Assembly (NCBI GenBank): GCA_965200805.1
Contig: OZ241384.1
Location: 1-64,000, forward strand
From: MPNP01 sp026709725
GTDB lineage: Bacteria > Pseudomonadota > Alphaproteobacteria > Rhodobacterales > Rhodobacteraceae
Length of the DNA stretch: 64,000 nucleotides
Direction of reading: 5' to 3'
Numbering within the stretch: position 1 is the first letter of the stretch; each line of letters opens with the position of its first letter. The position numbers were made by a program, and so were the translations under genes. Of the stretch, positions 1-12,800 are shown in pieces. The notes under the pieces are model-generated. The model did no database searches. It worked only from the letters and a program-made list of their open reading frames with translations, and was not told where the DNA came from.

Positions 1-3000
1 TCGCCCTCGGTCACCGCGTCCGCATCGCCCACCGAGACCGTCGGCGCCCCGTCATCGTCGGTGATGGTCAGCGGCTGGCTGGCCGGGGCGGCGATGCCGT
101 TGCCGCCGGTGGCGGCGGCCGAGACCGTCACCGTCTTGTCCGCGGCGTCAAGGTCGTTGTCGTTGGCGGTGATGGTCACCGTGCCGGTGCTGACGGTCGC
201 GCCGGCGGCGATGGTCAGGGTCTTGGCAGCGCTCAGCTCGAAGTCCCCGGCCACGGCGGGGGACACGGGGGCGGCCGCCACCGTCAGCGTCACCGCCTGG
301 CTGGAGGCGCGCGAGAGCGTCGCGGTCACCGTGCTGACGCCGCCGTCCTCGGTGACGGATGCGGGGGTCAGCACCAGCGCCGCCGTCGCCGTGTCATCGT
401 CGGTGATGGTGCCGGCGCCGGTGCCGGCGCCCTCGGCATCGCCGATGGCGGCGTTGGTCGGGGTGCTGAGCGTGACGATCACCGTCTCGGCGGGCTCATC
501 GATCGTGTCGCCCTTGACGGGGATGGTGATGGTGCCGGTCGTGTCGCCGGCGGCGATGGTCACCGACTTGCTGGCGGGGTCCGTGTAGTCGGCGCCCGCC
601 GTCGCCGTGCCGGCGAGCGTGTAGGGCACGGTGACGGTCCTGCCGCTCGCCGTCGACAGCGTCACCGTGAAGGTCATGGCGGCGGTGGTCTTGGGGTCGT
701 CGCCCTCGGTCACCGCGTCCGCATCGCCCACCGAGACCGTCGGCGCCCCGTCATCGTCGGTGATGGTCAGCGGCTGGCTGGCCGGGGCGGCGATGCCGTT
801 GCCGCCGGTGGCGGCGGCCGAGACCGTCACCGTCTTGTCCGCGGCGTCAAGGTCGTTGTCGTTGGCGGTGATGGTCACCGTGCCGGTGCTGACGGTCGCG
901 CCGGCGGCGATGGTCAGGGTCTTGGCAGCGCTCAGCTCGAAGTCCCCGGCCACGGCGGGGGACACGGGGGCGGCCGCCACCGTCAGCGTCACCGCCTGGC
1001 TGGAGGCGCGCGAGAGCGTCGCGGTCACCGTGCTGACGCCGCCGTCCTCGGTGACGGATGCGGGGGTCAGCACCAGCGCCGCCGTCGCCGTGTCATCGTC
1101 GGTGATGGTGCCGGCGCCGGTGCCGGCGCCCTCGGCATCGCCGATGGCGGCGTTGGTCGGGGTGCTGAGCGTGACGATCACCGTCTCGGCGGGCTCATCG
1201 ATCGTGTCGCCCTTGACGGGGATGGTGATGGTGCCGGTCGTGTCGCCGGCGGCGATGGTCACCGACTTGCTGGCGGGGTCCGTGTAGTCGGCGCCCGCCG
1301 TCGCCGTGCCGGCGAGCGTGTAGGGCACGGTGACGGTCCTGCCGCTCGCCGTCGACAGCGTCACCGTGAAGGTCATGGCGGCGGTGGTCTTGGGGTCGTC
1401 GCCCTCGGTCACCGCGTCCGCATCGCCCACCGAGACCGTCGGCGCCCCGTCATCGTCGGTGATGGTCAGCGGCTGGCTGGCCGGGGCGGCGATGCCGTTG
1501 CCGCCGGTGGCGGCGGCCGAGACCGTCACCGTCTTGTCCGCGGCGTCAAGGTCGTTGTCGTTGGCGGTGATGGTCACCGTGCCGGTGCTGACGGTCGCGC
1601 CGGCGGCGATGGTCAGGGTCTTGGCAGCGCTCAGCTCGAAGTCCCCGGCCACGGCGGGGGACACGGGGGCGGCCGCCACCGTCAGCGTCACCGCCTGGCT
1701 GGAGGCGCGCGAGAGCGTCGCGGTCACCGTGCTGACGCCGCCGTCCTCGGTGACGGATGCGGGGGTCAGCACCAGCGCCGCCGTCGCCGTGTCATCGTCG
1801 GTGATGGTGCCGGCGCCGGTGCCGGCGCCCTCGGCATCGCCGATGGCGGCGTTGGTCGGGGTGCTGAGCGTGACGATCACCGTCTCGGCGGGCTCATCGA
1901 TCGTGTCGCCCTTGACGGGGATGGTGATGGTGCCGGTCGTGTCGCCGGCGGCGATGGTCACCGACTTGCTGGCGGGGTCCGTGTAGTCGGCGCCCGCCGT
2001 CGCCGTGCCGGCGAGCGTGTAGGGCACGGTGACGGTCCTGCCGCTCGCCGTCGACAGCGTCACCGTGAAGGTCATGGCGGCGGTGGTCTTGGGGTCGTCG
2101 CCCTCGGTCACCGCGTCCGCATCGCCCACCGAGACCGTCGGCGCCCCGTCATCGTCGGTGATGGTCAGCGGCTGGCTGGCCGGGGCGGCGATGCCGTTGC
2201 CGCCGGTGGCGGCGGCCGAGACCGTCACCGTCTTGTCCGCGGCGTCAAGGTCGTTGTCGTTGGCGGTGATGGTCACCGTGCCGGTGCTGACGGTCGCGCC
2301 GGCGGCGATGGTCAGGGTCTTGGCAGCGCTCAGCTCGAAGTCCCCGGCCACGGCGGGGGACACGGGGGCGGCCGCCACCGTCAGCGTCACCGCCTGGCTG
2401 GAGGCGCGCGAGAGCGTCGCGGTCACCGTGCTGACGCCGCCGTCCTCGGTGACGGATGCGGGGGTCAGCACCAGCGCCGCCGTCGCCGTGTCATCGTCGG
2501 TGATGGTGCCGGCGCCGGTGCCGGCGCCCTCGGCATCGCCGATGGCGGCGTTGGTCGGGGTGCTGAGCGTGACGATCACCGTCTCGGCGGGCTCATCGAT
2601 CGTGTCGCCCTTGACGGGGATGGTGATGGTGCCGGTCGTGTCGCCGGCGGCGATGGTCACCGACTTGCTGGCGGGGTCCGTGTAGTCGGCGCCCGCCGTC
2701 GCCGTGCCGGCGAGCGTGTAGGGCACGGTGACGGTCCTGCCGCTCGCCGTCGACAGCGTCACCGTGAAGGTCATGGCGGCGGTGGTCTTGGGGTCGTCGC
2801 CCTCGGTCACCGCGTCCGCATCGCCCACCGAGACCGTCGGCGCCCCGTCATCGTCGGTGATGGTCAGCGGCTGGCTGGCCGGGGCGGCGATGCCGTTGCC
2901 GCCGGTGGCGGCGGCCGAGACCGTCACCGTCTTGTCCGCGGCGTCAAGGTCGTTGTCGTTGGCGGTGATGGTCACCGTGCCGGTGCTGACGGTCGCGCCG

Positions 3001-6000
3001 GCGGCGATGGTCAGGGTCTTGGCAGCGCTCAGCTCGAAGTCCCCGGCCACGGCGGGGGACACGGGGGCGGCCGCCACCGTCAGCGTCACCGCCTGGCTGG
3101 AGGCGCGCGAGAGCGTCGCGGTCACCGTGCTGACGCCGCCGTCCTCGGTGACGGATGCGGGGGTCAGCACCAGCGCCGCCGTCGCCGTGTCATCGTCGGT
3201 GATGGTGCCGGCGCCGGTGCCGGCGCCCTCGGCATCGCCGATGGCGGCGTTGGTCGGGGTGCTGAGCGTGACGATCACCGTCTCGGCGGGCTCATCGATC
3301 GTGTCGCCCTTGACGGGGATGGTGATGGTGCCGGTCGTGTCGCCGGCGGCGATGGTCACCGACTTGCTGGCGGGGTCCGTGTAGTCGGCGCCCGCCGTCG
3401 CCGTGCCGGCGAGCGTGTAGGGCACGGTGACGGTCCTGCCGCTCGCCGTCGACAGCGTCACCGTGAAGGTCATGGCGGCGGTGGTCTTGGGGTCGTCGCC
3501 CTCGGTCACCGCGTCCGCATCGCCCACCGAGACCGTCGGCGCCCCGTCATCGTCGGTGATGGTCAGCGGCTGGCTGGCCGGGGCGGCGATGCCGTTGCCG
3601 CCGGTGGCGGCGGCCGAGACCGTCACCGTCTTGTCCGCGGCGTCAAGGTCGTTGTCGTTGGCGGTGATGGTCACCGTGCCGGTGCTGACGGTCGCGCCGG
3701 CGGCGATGGTCAGGGTCTTGGCAGCGCTCAGCTCGAAGTCCCCGGCCACGGCGGGGGACACGGGGGCGGCCGCCACCGTCAGCGTCACCGCCTGGCTGGA
3801 GGCGCGCGAGAGCGTCGCGGTCACCGTGCTGACGCCGCCGTCCTCGGTGACGGATGCGGGGGTCAGCACCAGCGCCGCCGTCGCCGTGTCATCGTCGGTG
3901 ATGGTGCCGGCGCCGGTGCCGGCGCCCTCGGCATCGCCGATGGCGGCGTTGGTCGGGGTGCTGAGCGTGACGATCACCGTCTCGGCGGGCTCATCGATCG
4001 TGTCGCCCTTGACGGGGATGGTGATGGTGCCGGTCGTGTCGCCGGCGGCGATGGTCACCGACTTGCTGGCGGGGTCCGTGTAGTCGGCGCCCGCCGTCGC
4101 CGTGCCGGCGAGCGTGTAGGGCACGGTGACGGTCCTGCCGCTCGCCGTCGACAGCGTCACCGTGAAGGTCATGGCGGCGGTGGTCTTGGGGTCGTCGCCC
4201 TCGGTCACCGCGTCCGCATCGCCCACCGAGACCGTCGGCGCCCCGTCATCGTCGGTGATGGTCAGCGGCTGGCTGGCCGGGGCGGCGATGCCGTTGCCGC
4301 CGGTGGCGGCGGCCGAGACCGTCACCGTCTTGTCCGCGGCGTCAAGGTCGTTGTCGTTGGCGGTGATGGTCACCGTGCCGGTGCTGACGGTCGCGCCGGC
4401 GGCGATGGTCAGGGTCTTGGCAGCGCTCAGCTCGAAGTCCCCGGCCACGGCGGGGGACACGGGGGCGGCCGCCACCGTCAGCGTCACCGCCTGGCTGGAG
4501 GCGCGCGAGAGCGTCGCGGTCACCGTGCTGACGCCGCCGTCCTCGGTGACGGATGCGGGGGTCAGCACCAGCGCCGCCGTCGCCGTGTCATCGTCGGTGA
4601 TGGTGCCGGCGCCGGTGCCGGCGCCCTCGGCATCGCCGATGGCGGCGTTGGTCGGGGTGCTGAGCGTGACGATCACCGTCTCGGCGGGCTCATCGATCGT
4701 GTCGCCCTTGACGGGGATGGTGATGGTGCCGGTCGTGTCGCCGGCGGCGATGGTCACCGACTTGCTGGCGGGGTCCGTGTAGTCGGCGCCCGCCGTCGCC
4801 GTGCCGGCGAGCGTGTAGGGCACGGTGACGGTCCTGCCGCTCGCCGTCGACAGCGTCACCGTGAAGGTCATGGCGGCGGTGGTCTTGGGGTCGTCGCCCT
4901 CGGTCACCGCGTCCGCATCGCCCACCGAGACCGTCGGCGCCCCGTCATCGTCGGTGATGGTCAGCGGCTGGCTGGCCGGGGCGGCGATGCCGTTGCCGCC
5001 GGTGGCGGCGGCCGAGACCGTCACCGTCTTGTCCGCGGCGTCAAGGTCGTTGTCGTTGGCGGTGATGGTCACCGTGCCGGTGCTGACGGTCGCGCCGGCG
5101 GCGATGGTCAGGGTCTTGGCAGCGCTCAGCTCGAAGTCCCCGGCCACGGCGGGGGACACGGGGGCGGCCGCCACCGTCAGCGTCACCGCCTGGCTGGAGG
5201 CGCGCGAGAGCGTCGCGGTCACCGTGCTGACGCCGCCGTCCTCGGTGACGGATGCGGGGGTCAGCACCAGCGCCGCCGTCGCCGTGTCATCGTCGGTGAT
5301 GGTGCCGGCGCCGGTGCCGGCGCCCTCGGCATCGCCGATGGCGGCGTTGGTCGGGGTGCTGAGCGTGACGATCACCGTCTCGGCGGGCTCATCGATCGTG
5401 TCGCCCTTGACGGGGATGGTGATGGTGCCGGTCGTGTCGCCGGCGGCGATGGTCACCGACTTGCTGGCGGGGTCCGTGTAGTCGGCGCCCGCCGTCGCCG
5501 TGCCGGCGAGCGTGTAGGGCACGGTGACGGTCCTGCCGCTCGCCGTCGACAGCGTCACCGTGAAGGTCATGGCGGCGGTGGTCTTGGGGTCGTCGCCCTC
5601 GGTCACCGCGTCCGCATCGCCCACCGAGACCGTCGGCGCCCCGTCATCGTCGGTGATGGTCAGCGGCTGGCTGGCCGGGGCGGCGATGCCGTTGCCGCCG
5701 GTGGCGGCGGCCGAGACCGTCACCGTCTTGTCCGCGGCGTCAAGGTCGTTGTCGTTGGCGGTGATGGTCACCGTGCCGGTGCTGACGGTCGCGCCGGCGG
5801 CGATGGTCAGGGTCTTGGCAGCGCTCAGCTCGAAGTCCCCGGCCACGGCGGGGGACACGGGGGCGGCCGCCACCGTCAGCGTCACCGCCTGGCTGGAGGC
5901 GCGCGAGAGCGTCGCGGTCACCGTGCTGACGCCGCCGTCCTCGGTGACGGATGCGGGGGTCAGCACCAGCGCCGCCGTCGCCGTGTCATCGTCGGTGATG

Positions 6001-9000
6001 GTGCCGGCGCCGGTGCCGGCGCCCTCGGCATCGCCGATGGCGGCGTTGGTCGGGGTGCTGAGCGTGACGATCACCGTCTCGGCGGGCTCATCGATCGTGT
6101 CGCCCTTGACGGGGATGGTGATGGTGCCGGTCGTGTCGCCGGCGGCGATGGTCACCGACTTGCTGGCGGGGTCCGTGTAGTCGGCGCCCGCCGTCGCCGT
6201 GCCGGCGAGCGTGTAGGGCACGGTGACGGTCCTGCCGCTCGCCGTCGACAGCGTCACCGTGAAGGTCATGGCGGCGGTGGTCTTGGGGTCGTCGCCCTCG
6301 GTCACCGCGTCCGCATCGCCCACCGAGACCGTCGGCGCCCCGTCATCGTCGGTGATGGTCAGCGGCTGGCTGGCCGGGGCGGCGATGCCGTTGCCGCCGG
6401 TGGCGGCGGCCGAGACCGTCACCGTCTTGTCCGCGGCGTCAAGGTCGTTGTCGTTGGCGGTGATGGTCACCGTGCCGGTGCTGACGGTCGCGCCGGCGGC
6501 GATGGTCAGGGTCTTGGCAGCGCTCAGCTCGAAGTCCCCGGCCACGGCGGGGGACACGGGGGCGGCCGCCACCGTCAGCGTCACCGCCTGGCTGGAGGCG
6601 CGCGAGAGCGTCGCGGTCACCGTGCTGACGCCGCCGTCCTCGGTGACGGATGCGGGGGTCAGCACCAGCGCCGCCGTCGCCGTGTCATCGTCGGTGATGG
6701 TGCCGGCGCCGGTGCCGGCGCCCTCGGCATCGCCGATGGCGGCGTTGGTCGGGGTGCTGAGCGTGACGATCACCGTCTCGGCGGGCTCATCGATCGTGTC
6801 GCCCTTGACGGGGATGGTGATGGTGCCGGTCGTGTCGCCGGCGGCGATGGTCACCGACTTGCTGGCGGGGTCCGTGTAGTCGGCGCCCGCCGTCGCCGTG
6901 CCGGCGAGCGTGTAGGGCACGGTGACGGTCCTGCCGCTCGCCGTCGACAGCGTCACCGTGAAGGTCATGGCGGCGGTGGTCTTGGGGTCGTCGCCCTCGG
7001 TCACCGCGTCCGCATCGCCCACCGAGACCGTCGGCGCCCCGTCATCGTCGGTGATGGTCAGCGGCTGGCTGGCCGGGGCGGCGATGCCGTTGCCGCCGGT
7101 GGCGGCGGCCGAGACCGTCACCGTCTTGTCCGCGGCGTCAAGGTCGTTGTCGTTGGCGGTGATGGTCACCGTGCCGGTGCTGACGGTCGCGCCGGCGGCG
7201 ATGGTCAGGGTCTTGGCAGCGCTCAGCTCGAAGTCCCCGGCCACGGCGGGGGACACGGGGGCGGCCGCCACCGTCAGCGTCACCGCCTGGCTGGAGGCGC
7301 GCGAGAGCGTCGCGGTCACCGTGCTGACGCCGCCGTCCTCGGTGACGGATGCGGGGGTCAGCACCAGCGCCGCCGTCGCCGTGTCATCGTCGGTGATGGT
7401 GCCGGCGCCGGTGCCGGCGCCCTCGGCATCGCCGATGGCGGCGTTGGTCGGGGTGCTGAGCGTGACGATCACCGTCTCGGCGGGCTCATCGATCGTGTCG
7501 CCCTTGACGGGGATGGTGATGGTGCCGGTCGTGTCGCCGGCGGCGATGGTCACCGACTTGCTGGCGGGGTCCGTGTAGTCGGCGCCCGCCGTCGCCGTGC
7601 CGGCGAGCGTGTAGGGCACGGTGACGGTCCTGCCGCTCGCCGTCGACAGCGTCACCGTGAAGGTCATGGCGGCGGTGGTCTTGGGGTCGTCGCCCTCGGT
7701 CACCGCGTCCGCATCGCCCACCGAGACCGTCGGCGCCCCGTCATCGTCGGTGATGGTCAGCGGCTGGCTGGCCGGGGCGGCGATGCCGTTGCCGCCGGTG
7801 GCGGCGGCCGAGACCGTCACCGTCTTGTCCGCGGCGTCAAGGTCGTTGTCGTTGGCGGTGATGGTCACCGTGCCGGTGCTGACGGTCGCGCCGGCGGCGA
7901 TGGTCAGGGTCTTGGCAGCGCTCAGCTCGAAGTCCCCGGCCACGGCGGGGGACACGGGGGCGGCCGCCACCGTCAGCGTCACCGCCTGGCTGGAGGCGCG
8001 CGAGAGCGTCGCGGTCACCGTGCTGACGCCGCCGTCCTCGGTGACGGATGCGGGGGTCAGCACCAGCGCCGCCGTCGCCGTGTCATCGTCGGTGATGGTG
8101 CCGGCGCCGGTGCCGGCGCCCTCGGCATCGCCGATGGCGGCGTTGGTCGGGGTGCTGAGCGTGACGATCACCGTCTCGGCGGGCTCATCGATCGTGTCGC
8201 CCTTGACGGGGATGGTGATGGTGCCGGTCGTGTCGCCGGCGGCGATGGTCACCGACTTGCTGGCGGGGTCCGTGTAGTCGGCGCCCGCCGTCGCCGTGCC
8301 GGCGAGCGTGTAGGGCACGGTGACGGTCCTGCCGCTCGCCGTCGACAGCGTCACCGTGAAGGTCATGGCGGCGGTGGTCTTGGGGTCGTCGCCCTCGGTC
8401 ACCGCGTCCGCATCGCCCACCGAGACCGTCGGCGCCCCGTCATCGTCGGTGATGGTCAGCGGCTGGCTGGCCGGGGCGGCGATGCCGTTGCCGCCGGTGG
8501 CGGCGGCCGAGACCGTCACCGTCTTGTCCGCGGCGTCAAGGTCGTTGTCGTTGGCGGTGATGGTCACCGTGCCGGTGCTGACGGTCGCGCCGGCGGCGAT
8601 GGTCAGGGTCTTGGCAGCGCTCAGCTCGAAGTCCCCGGCCACGGCGGGGGACACGGGGGCGGCCGCCACCGTCAGCGTCACCGCCTGGCTGGAGGCGCGC
8701 GAGAGCGTCGCGGTCACCGTGCTGACGCCGCCGTCCTCGGTGACGGATGCGGGGGTCAGCACCAGCGCCGCCGTCGCCGTGTCATCGTCGGTGATGGTGC
8801 CGGCGCCGGTGCCGGCGCCCTCGGCATCGCCGATGGCGGCGTTGGTCGGGGTGCTGAGCGTGACGATCACCGTCTCGGCGGGCTCATCGATCGTGTCGCC
8901 CTTGACGGGGATGGTGATGGTGCCGGTCGTGTCGCCGGCGGCGATGGTCACCGACTTGCTGGCGGGGTCCGTGTAGTCGGCGCCCGCCGTCGCCGTGCCG

Positions 9001-9827
9001 GCGAGCGTGTAGGGCACGGTGACGGTCCTGCCGCTCGCCGTCGACAGCGTCACCGTGAAGGTCATGGCGGCGGTGGTCTTGGGGTCGTCGCCCTCGGTCA
9101 CCGCGTCCGCATCGCCCACCGAGACCGTCGGCGCCCCGTCATCGTCGGTGATGGTCAGCGGCTGGCTGGCCGGGGCGGCGATGCCGTTGCCGCCGGTGGC
9201 GGCGGCCGAGACCGTCACCGTCTTGTCCGCGGCGTCAAGGTCGTTGTCGTTGGCGGTGATGGTCACCGTGCCGGTGCTGACGGTCGCGCCGGCGGCGATG
9301 GTCAGGGTCTTGGCAGCGCTCAGCTCGAAGTCCCCGGCCACGGCGGGGGACACGGGGGCGGCCGCCACCGTCAGCGTCACCGCCTGGCTGGAGGCGCGCG
9401 AGAGCGTCGCGGTCACCGTGCTGACGCCGCCGTCCTCGGTGACGGATGCGGGGGTCAGCACCAGCGCCGCCGTCGCCGTGTCATCGTCGGTGATGGTGCC
9501 GGCGCCGGTGCCGGCGCCCTCGGCATCGCCGATGGCGGCGTTGGTCGGGGTGCTGAGCGTGACGATCACCGTCTCGGCGGGCTCATCGATCGTGTCGCCC
9601 TTGACGGGGATGGTGATGGTGCCGGTCGTGTCGCCGGCGGCGATGGTCACCGACTTGCTGGCGGGGTCCGTGTAGTCGGCGCCCGCCGTCGCCGTGCCGG
9701 CGAGCGTGTAGGGCACGGTGACGGTCCTGCCGCTCGCCGTCGACAGCGTCACCGTGAAGGTCATGGCGGCGGTGGTCTTGGGGTCGTCGCCCTCGGTCAC
9801 CGCGTCCGCATCGCCCACCGAGACCGT
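1..9827 (-). CDS. Giant Calx-beta repeat protein, distal repeat array (partial, runs off left edge)
   Basis: Read on the minus strand, this stretch is one open frame made only of a 233-residue unit repeated 14 times plus a short remainder. Each unit holds two Calx-beta-like domains. The first contains AGADYT, GDTIDEPAETV and closes with ITDDD. The second contains SVTEDGGVSTVTATLSR and AGDFELSAAKTLTIAAG and closes with ITDDDGAP. Calx-beta domains bind calcium and stack into long rods in extracellular adhesins and matrix proteins. The C-terminus, and so any secretion or anchoring domain, lies outside the window. The frame is offset by one base from the upstream unique part of the gene (9,828-14,961), and dropping one G at 9,828-9,829 would join them as TVED-TVSVGDADAV. 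I read both as one gene of at least about 5,000 residues. The array length may be wrong if the assembly mishandled the repeats. Confidence 0.75.
1..9827. repeat. 699-bp tandem repeat array, 14 units plus 41 bp
   Basis: Position 1 corresponds to positions 700, 1399, 2098 and so on. The period is exactly 699 bp (233 codons), so the frame is kept. The copies I compared are identical at base level, including synonymous sites. The array ends at 9,827, where the unit's next base (c) is replaced by the unique sequence starting ggtcttcg. The left end is not seen. Perfect identity over about 9.8 kb implies recent amplification, ongoing gene conversion or an assembly loop. Confidence 0.95.
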
Positions 9828-12800
9828 GGTCTTCGACCGTTGTGGCGAGTTCCACGTTGCTGTCGGCACTGGCACCATAGTCTAGGTCGACGGGACCTCC
9901 ACCCCCCGACAGAGCAACCTCGTCCTCGTCAGCGAAGCCGTCATCGCCCAGGCCGACCAGACGCCAGCGCAATCTCACCTGGTCCGGTCGGTCGGTCGCG
10001 TCGCCGCGCGCACCAGTGGCAACGTACCGGAAACCGCCCACGACAGGATCCCCTTCATCAACCTGGATGCGTCCGTTCGTCGGAGGCGGGAAGCTTGCGG
10101 AAATGCTGCCGTAAACGACATCTTTTACCGTCACCGACAGCGCGACCGCGGCGGTGTTGCCGTCCTCGTCGGTGACGCGCACGGTGACGTCATAGACATT
10201 GTCCTTGTCCGCATCGGCAGGTACCTCGAAGTTCTGCGCGGGCAGGGTCAACACGCCGGTGTCGGGGTCGATGGCAAAGCGCGCGGCGTCGTCGCCCTCA
10301 AGGGTCCAAGCCACGCCGCCATCAGGCGCGCCATCCCAGGCAGGGGCGGGCGAGATCCACTCTTCGTTCTCCGGCACACTGGCGTCCTTGATCCCTGTGA
10401 TCGTCACCGACCGGGCATCGTCGTCACGGATCTTCACGCCTGCGATGTAGTCGTCGATGACGAGGTTGGCGTAGTCGACCTCCTTGATGACGACCCTGAA
10501 CTCTTCAGTCTCCTCAGGCACGGCGTCCTCGGTGGTCGGCACGAGGAACCGCGCCTCTGTTGCGCCTTCAGGAAACTTGAGGGCGCAGCTGTCATCCTTG
10601 GGACCGCATGCGGTGAAGTCCCCGGGGGGCTTGGCCGTGCCTTGCCGGGTGCGGAAGCGGATCATGAAGTCCCGCTCCGCAGGCTTCGACAAGGCGATCC
10701 GGACGACCGCAGGGTCGCCCTCGTCGCCCACCGCGTCGTCAATGGACAGGTGATAGGCCTCGTCGTCGTGGATGGTGGCAGTGGCTGAACCGCCACCGGG
10801 GGCGGGGCGGAATGGCAATGTTGCAGAAACGCCGGCAGAGATCTCCGAAAAGTAGACCGACACGGTCTTATCGCCGTCGAGCACGTCGTCCTGGATGGTG
10901 GGAACACTGATCCTCGCCACCCGCTGGGACTTGCTGGTGACGGAGGACAGGTCGAGATTGATCCTGTTGCTCTGTGTCCAATTGTAATGAGTGCCAATCT
11001 TGGCGGTGTCGGTGGCGGTGCCGAGATTGATTGTGATGAATGGATTGGAGCTTGCTTTCAGCACCTCTAGGCCGGCATCGCTGTTCACGTAGACATCGAA
11101 ATGCGCGTCCTCCCCCTCCCAAGGTGAATTCGCGCTGACCACCCGGAAGCGGTGAATGTCGTCATCGTCCAGGATCGTGAATACCTTCTTGCCCATGGCG
11201 TTGTCCCTCGGGGTCGCGCCCTGCGGAAAGTCCTCGTTGCCGCCGGTGACTATCCCGTCGAACCACACGATGAAGGTCTCATCGGGCTCCTTGCGGTCGT
11301 CGTCGACGGTGTTGACCCAGAAACTCGCCTCGTCCTCGCCCTCGGCGAACGAGAAATGGGCCAGTTTCGCCCCGTCGACGGCCTGGCCGCAGGCACTCGC
11401 CGCGTTGTTCTTCTCCACGGTATAGACATCAATCCTGCCGAGAGGGGTGGGATGGGTCCTGTCTATCGTTCCAGCGAACCCCGAGGGCTCCTGGTGGGAT
11501 CCCCTCCCCTCAATGCAGCCGAAGTGTCCTCTTGCGGCGAATTCGGTGCGGTCGCGCTTGACCCGGATGCGCACCGGTCGGCCCTCGCGAACGGTGGTGT
11601 CCCTGTTCGCGATCCAGTAGCGCGTGGTGTCGTTGTCGAGGATCCTGACGAGACCGGTGCCCTTGCCGATAGCCGCCTTTGTGCTATCGGCACCGGACTT
11701 GAGGGAGATGACGCCCCGGAAGTACTCCGAAAAACTTTCCAGGTCGTCATCGTCCACCACCCGGATCGGTGCCAGCCTCTTCCTGGTCTCGCCCGGCGCG
11801 AAGGTGACCGTGCGCGGCGTGACGACGCCGTCGTAGTCCCTAGTCGGGCCGGTGCCCTTGGCCGGGCTCGAAACCAGTTGATTTGACAAATTCCGCCTTT
11901 GCGGGCCGCCGCCGTCCCTAGTCCTGAACTCCACTTCCACCGGGTAGGTGCGCGGACTGGACAACTGCACCGTGAACACCGCCGACCTTCCTTCCGTGAC
12001 CACTAGGTCGTCGATGCTGAGGCGCGGTGTGTCGTTATCGAGGATGGTGGCGGTAGCGGTGAGCGGCGCGAGGATGTCAGGTGGCACGGCGGTCCTCTGG
12101 CTCGAAAAGAACACCGGATCCTCGCGGAGGACGACAAGTGCCACCTCGAAGGTCTCGGTGGGTTCGTCCATTTTGTCGTCGAGGGTTGGGAATTCGAGGT
12201 TCTTGCTGGCCTCGCCAGCGGCGACGGTGATCGTGCCGCTGCCCGCGCTGGTGTAGTCAGCACCGCGGGTTGCACCGTGCACGCCGGGCGCGCGCACCCG
12301 CCACTCAAGCCGTACCGGCACCGCGGGCGCCGGGTTCAGGGTGATCGGCAGGGTGAGCGTTTCCCCCTCGGTGACGGAGGCGTCGCCGATGGTTATGGCG
12401 GGGCGCTTGTCGTCATCCCGGATGATGCCGCGTGCCCGCAGCGGCCCTAGGTCGAGGCCGGTGATGTTCGGGTCTGTGAGCACAACCGAGAAATCCTCGG
12501 AGGGCTCGTCGATGCCATCCTGCAGGGTCTCCACGCTGATGACCTCGTCGGTCTTCCCCGCCCTGAAGCGAAGTGTGCCCGAGGCAGCAGTGTAGTCCGT
12601 GCCGGCCTCAGCCGTTTGAGTGGCGAGCGATTCGGTCTTCCATTTGACCTTAATTGTCTTTGGGGCGGGCACGCCAATGCTGACCGGGAACTCCAGTGCA
12701 TTGCCCTCGGTGGCTGGCCCCTTAGGAGCATTGATGCGCAAGGTGGGGCCGTCGTAAATGATGCCCCGGGCCTTGGCATCGCTGACGCCTATCGGTGTCG

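Noticed and set aside
631..9675. Thirteen complete identical 218-codon plus-strand open frames, one per repeat unit
   Set aside because: They are the antisense shadow of the Calx-beta repeats. The minus-strand translation has clear domain motifs, and the plus-strand product is low-complexity Ala/Val/Ser.
1..9827. CRISPR array or satellite-like non-coding repeat
   Set aside because: Units are 699 bp, contiguous without spacers, an exact multiple of three and encode a known domain type.
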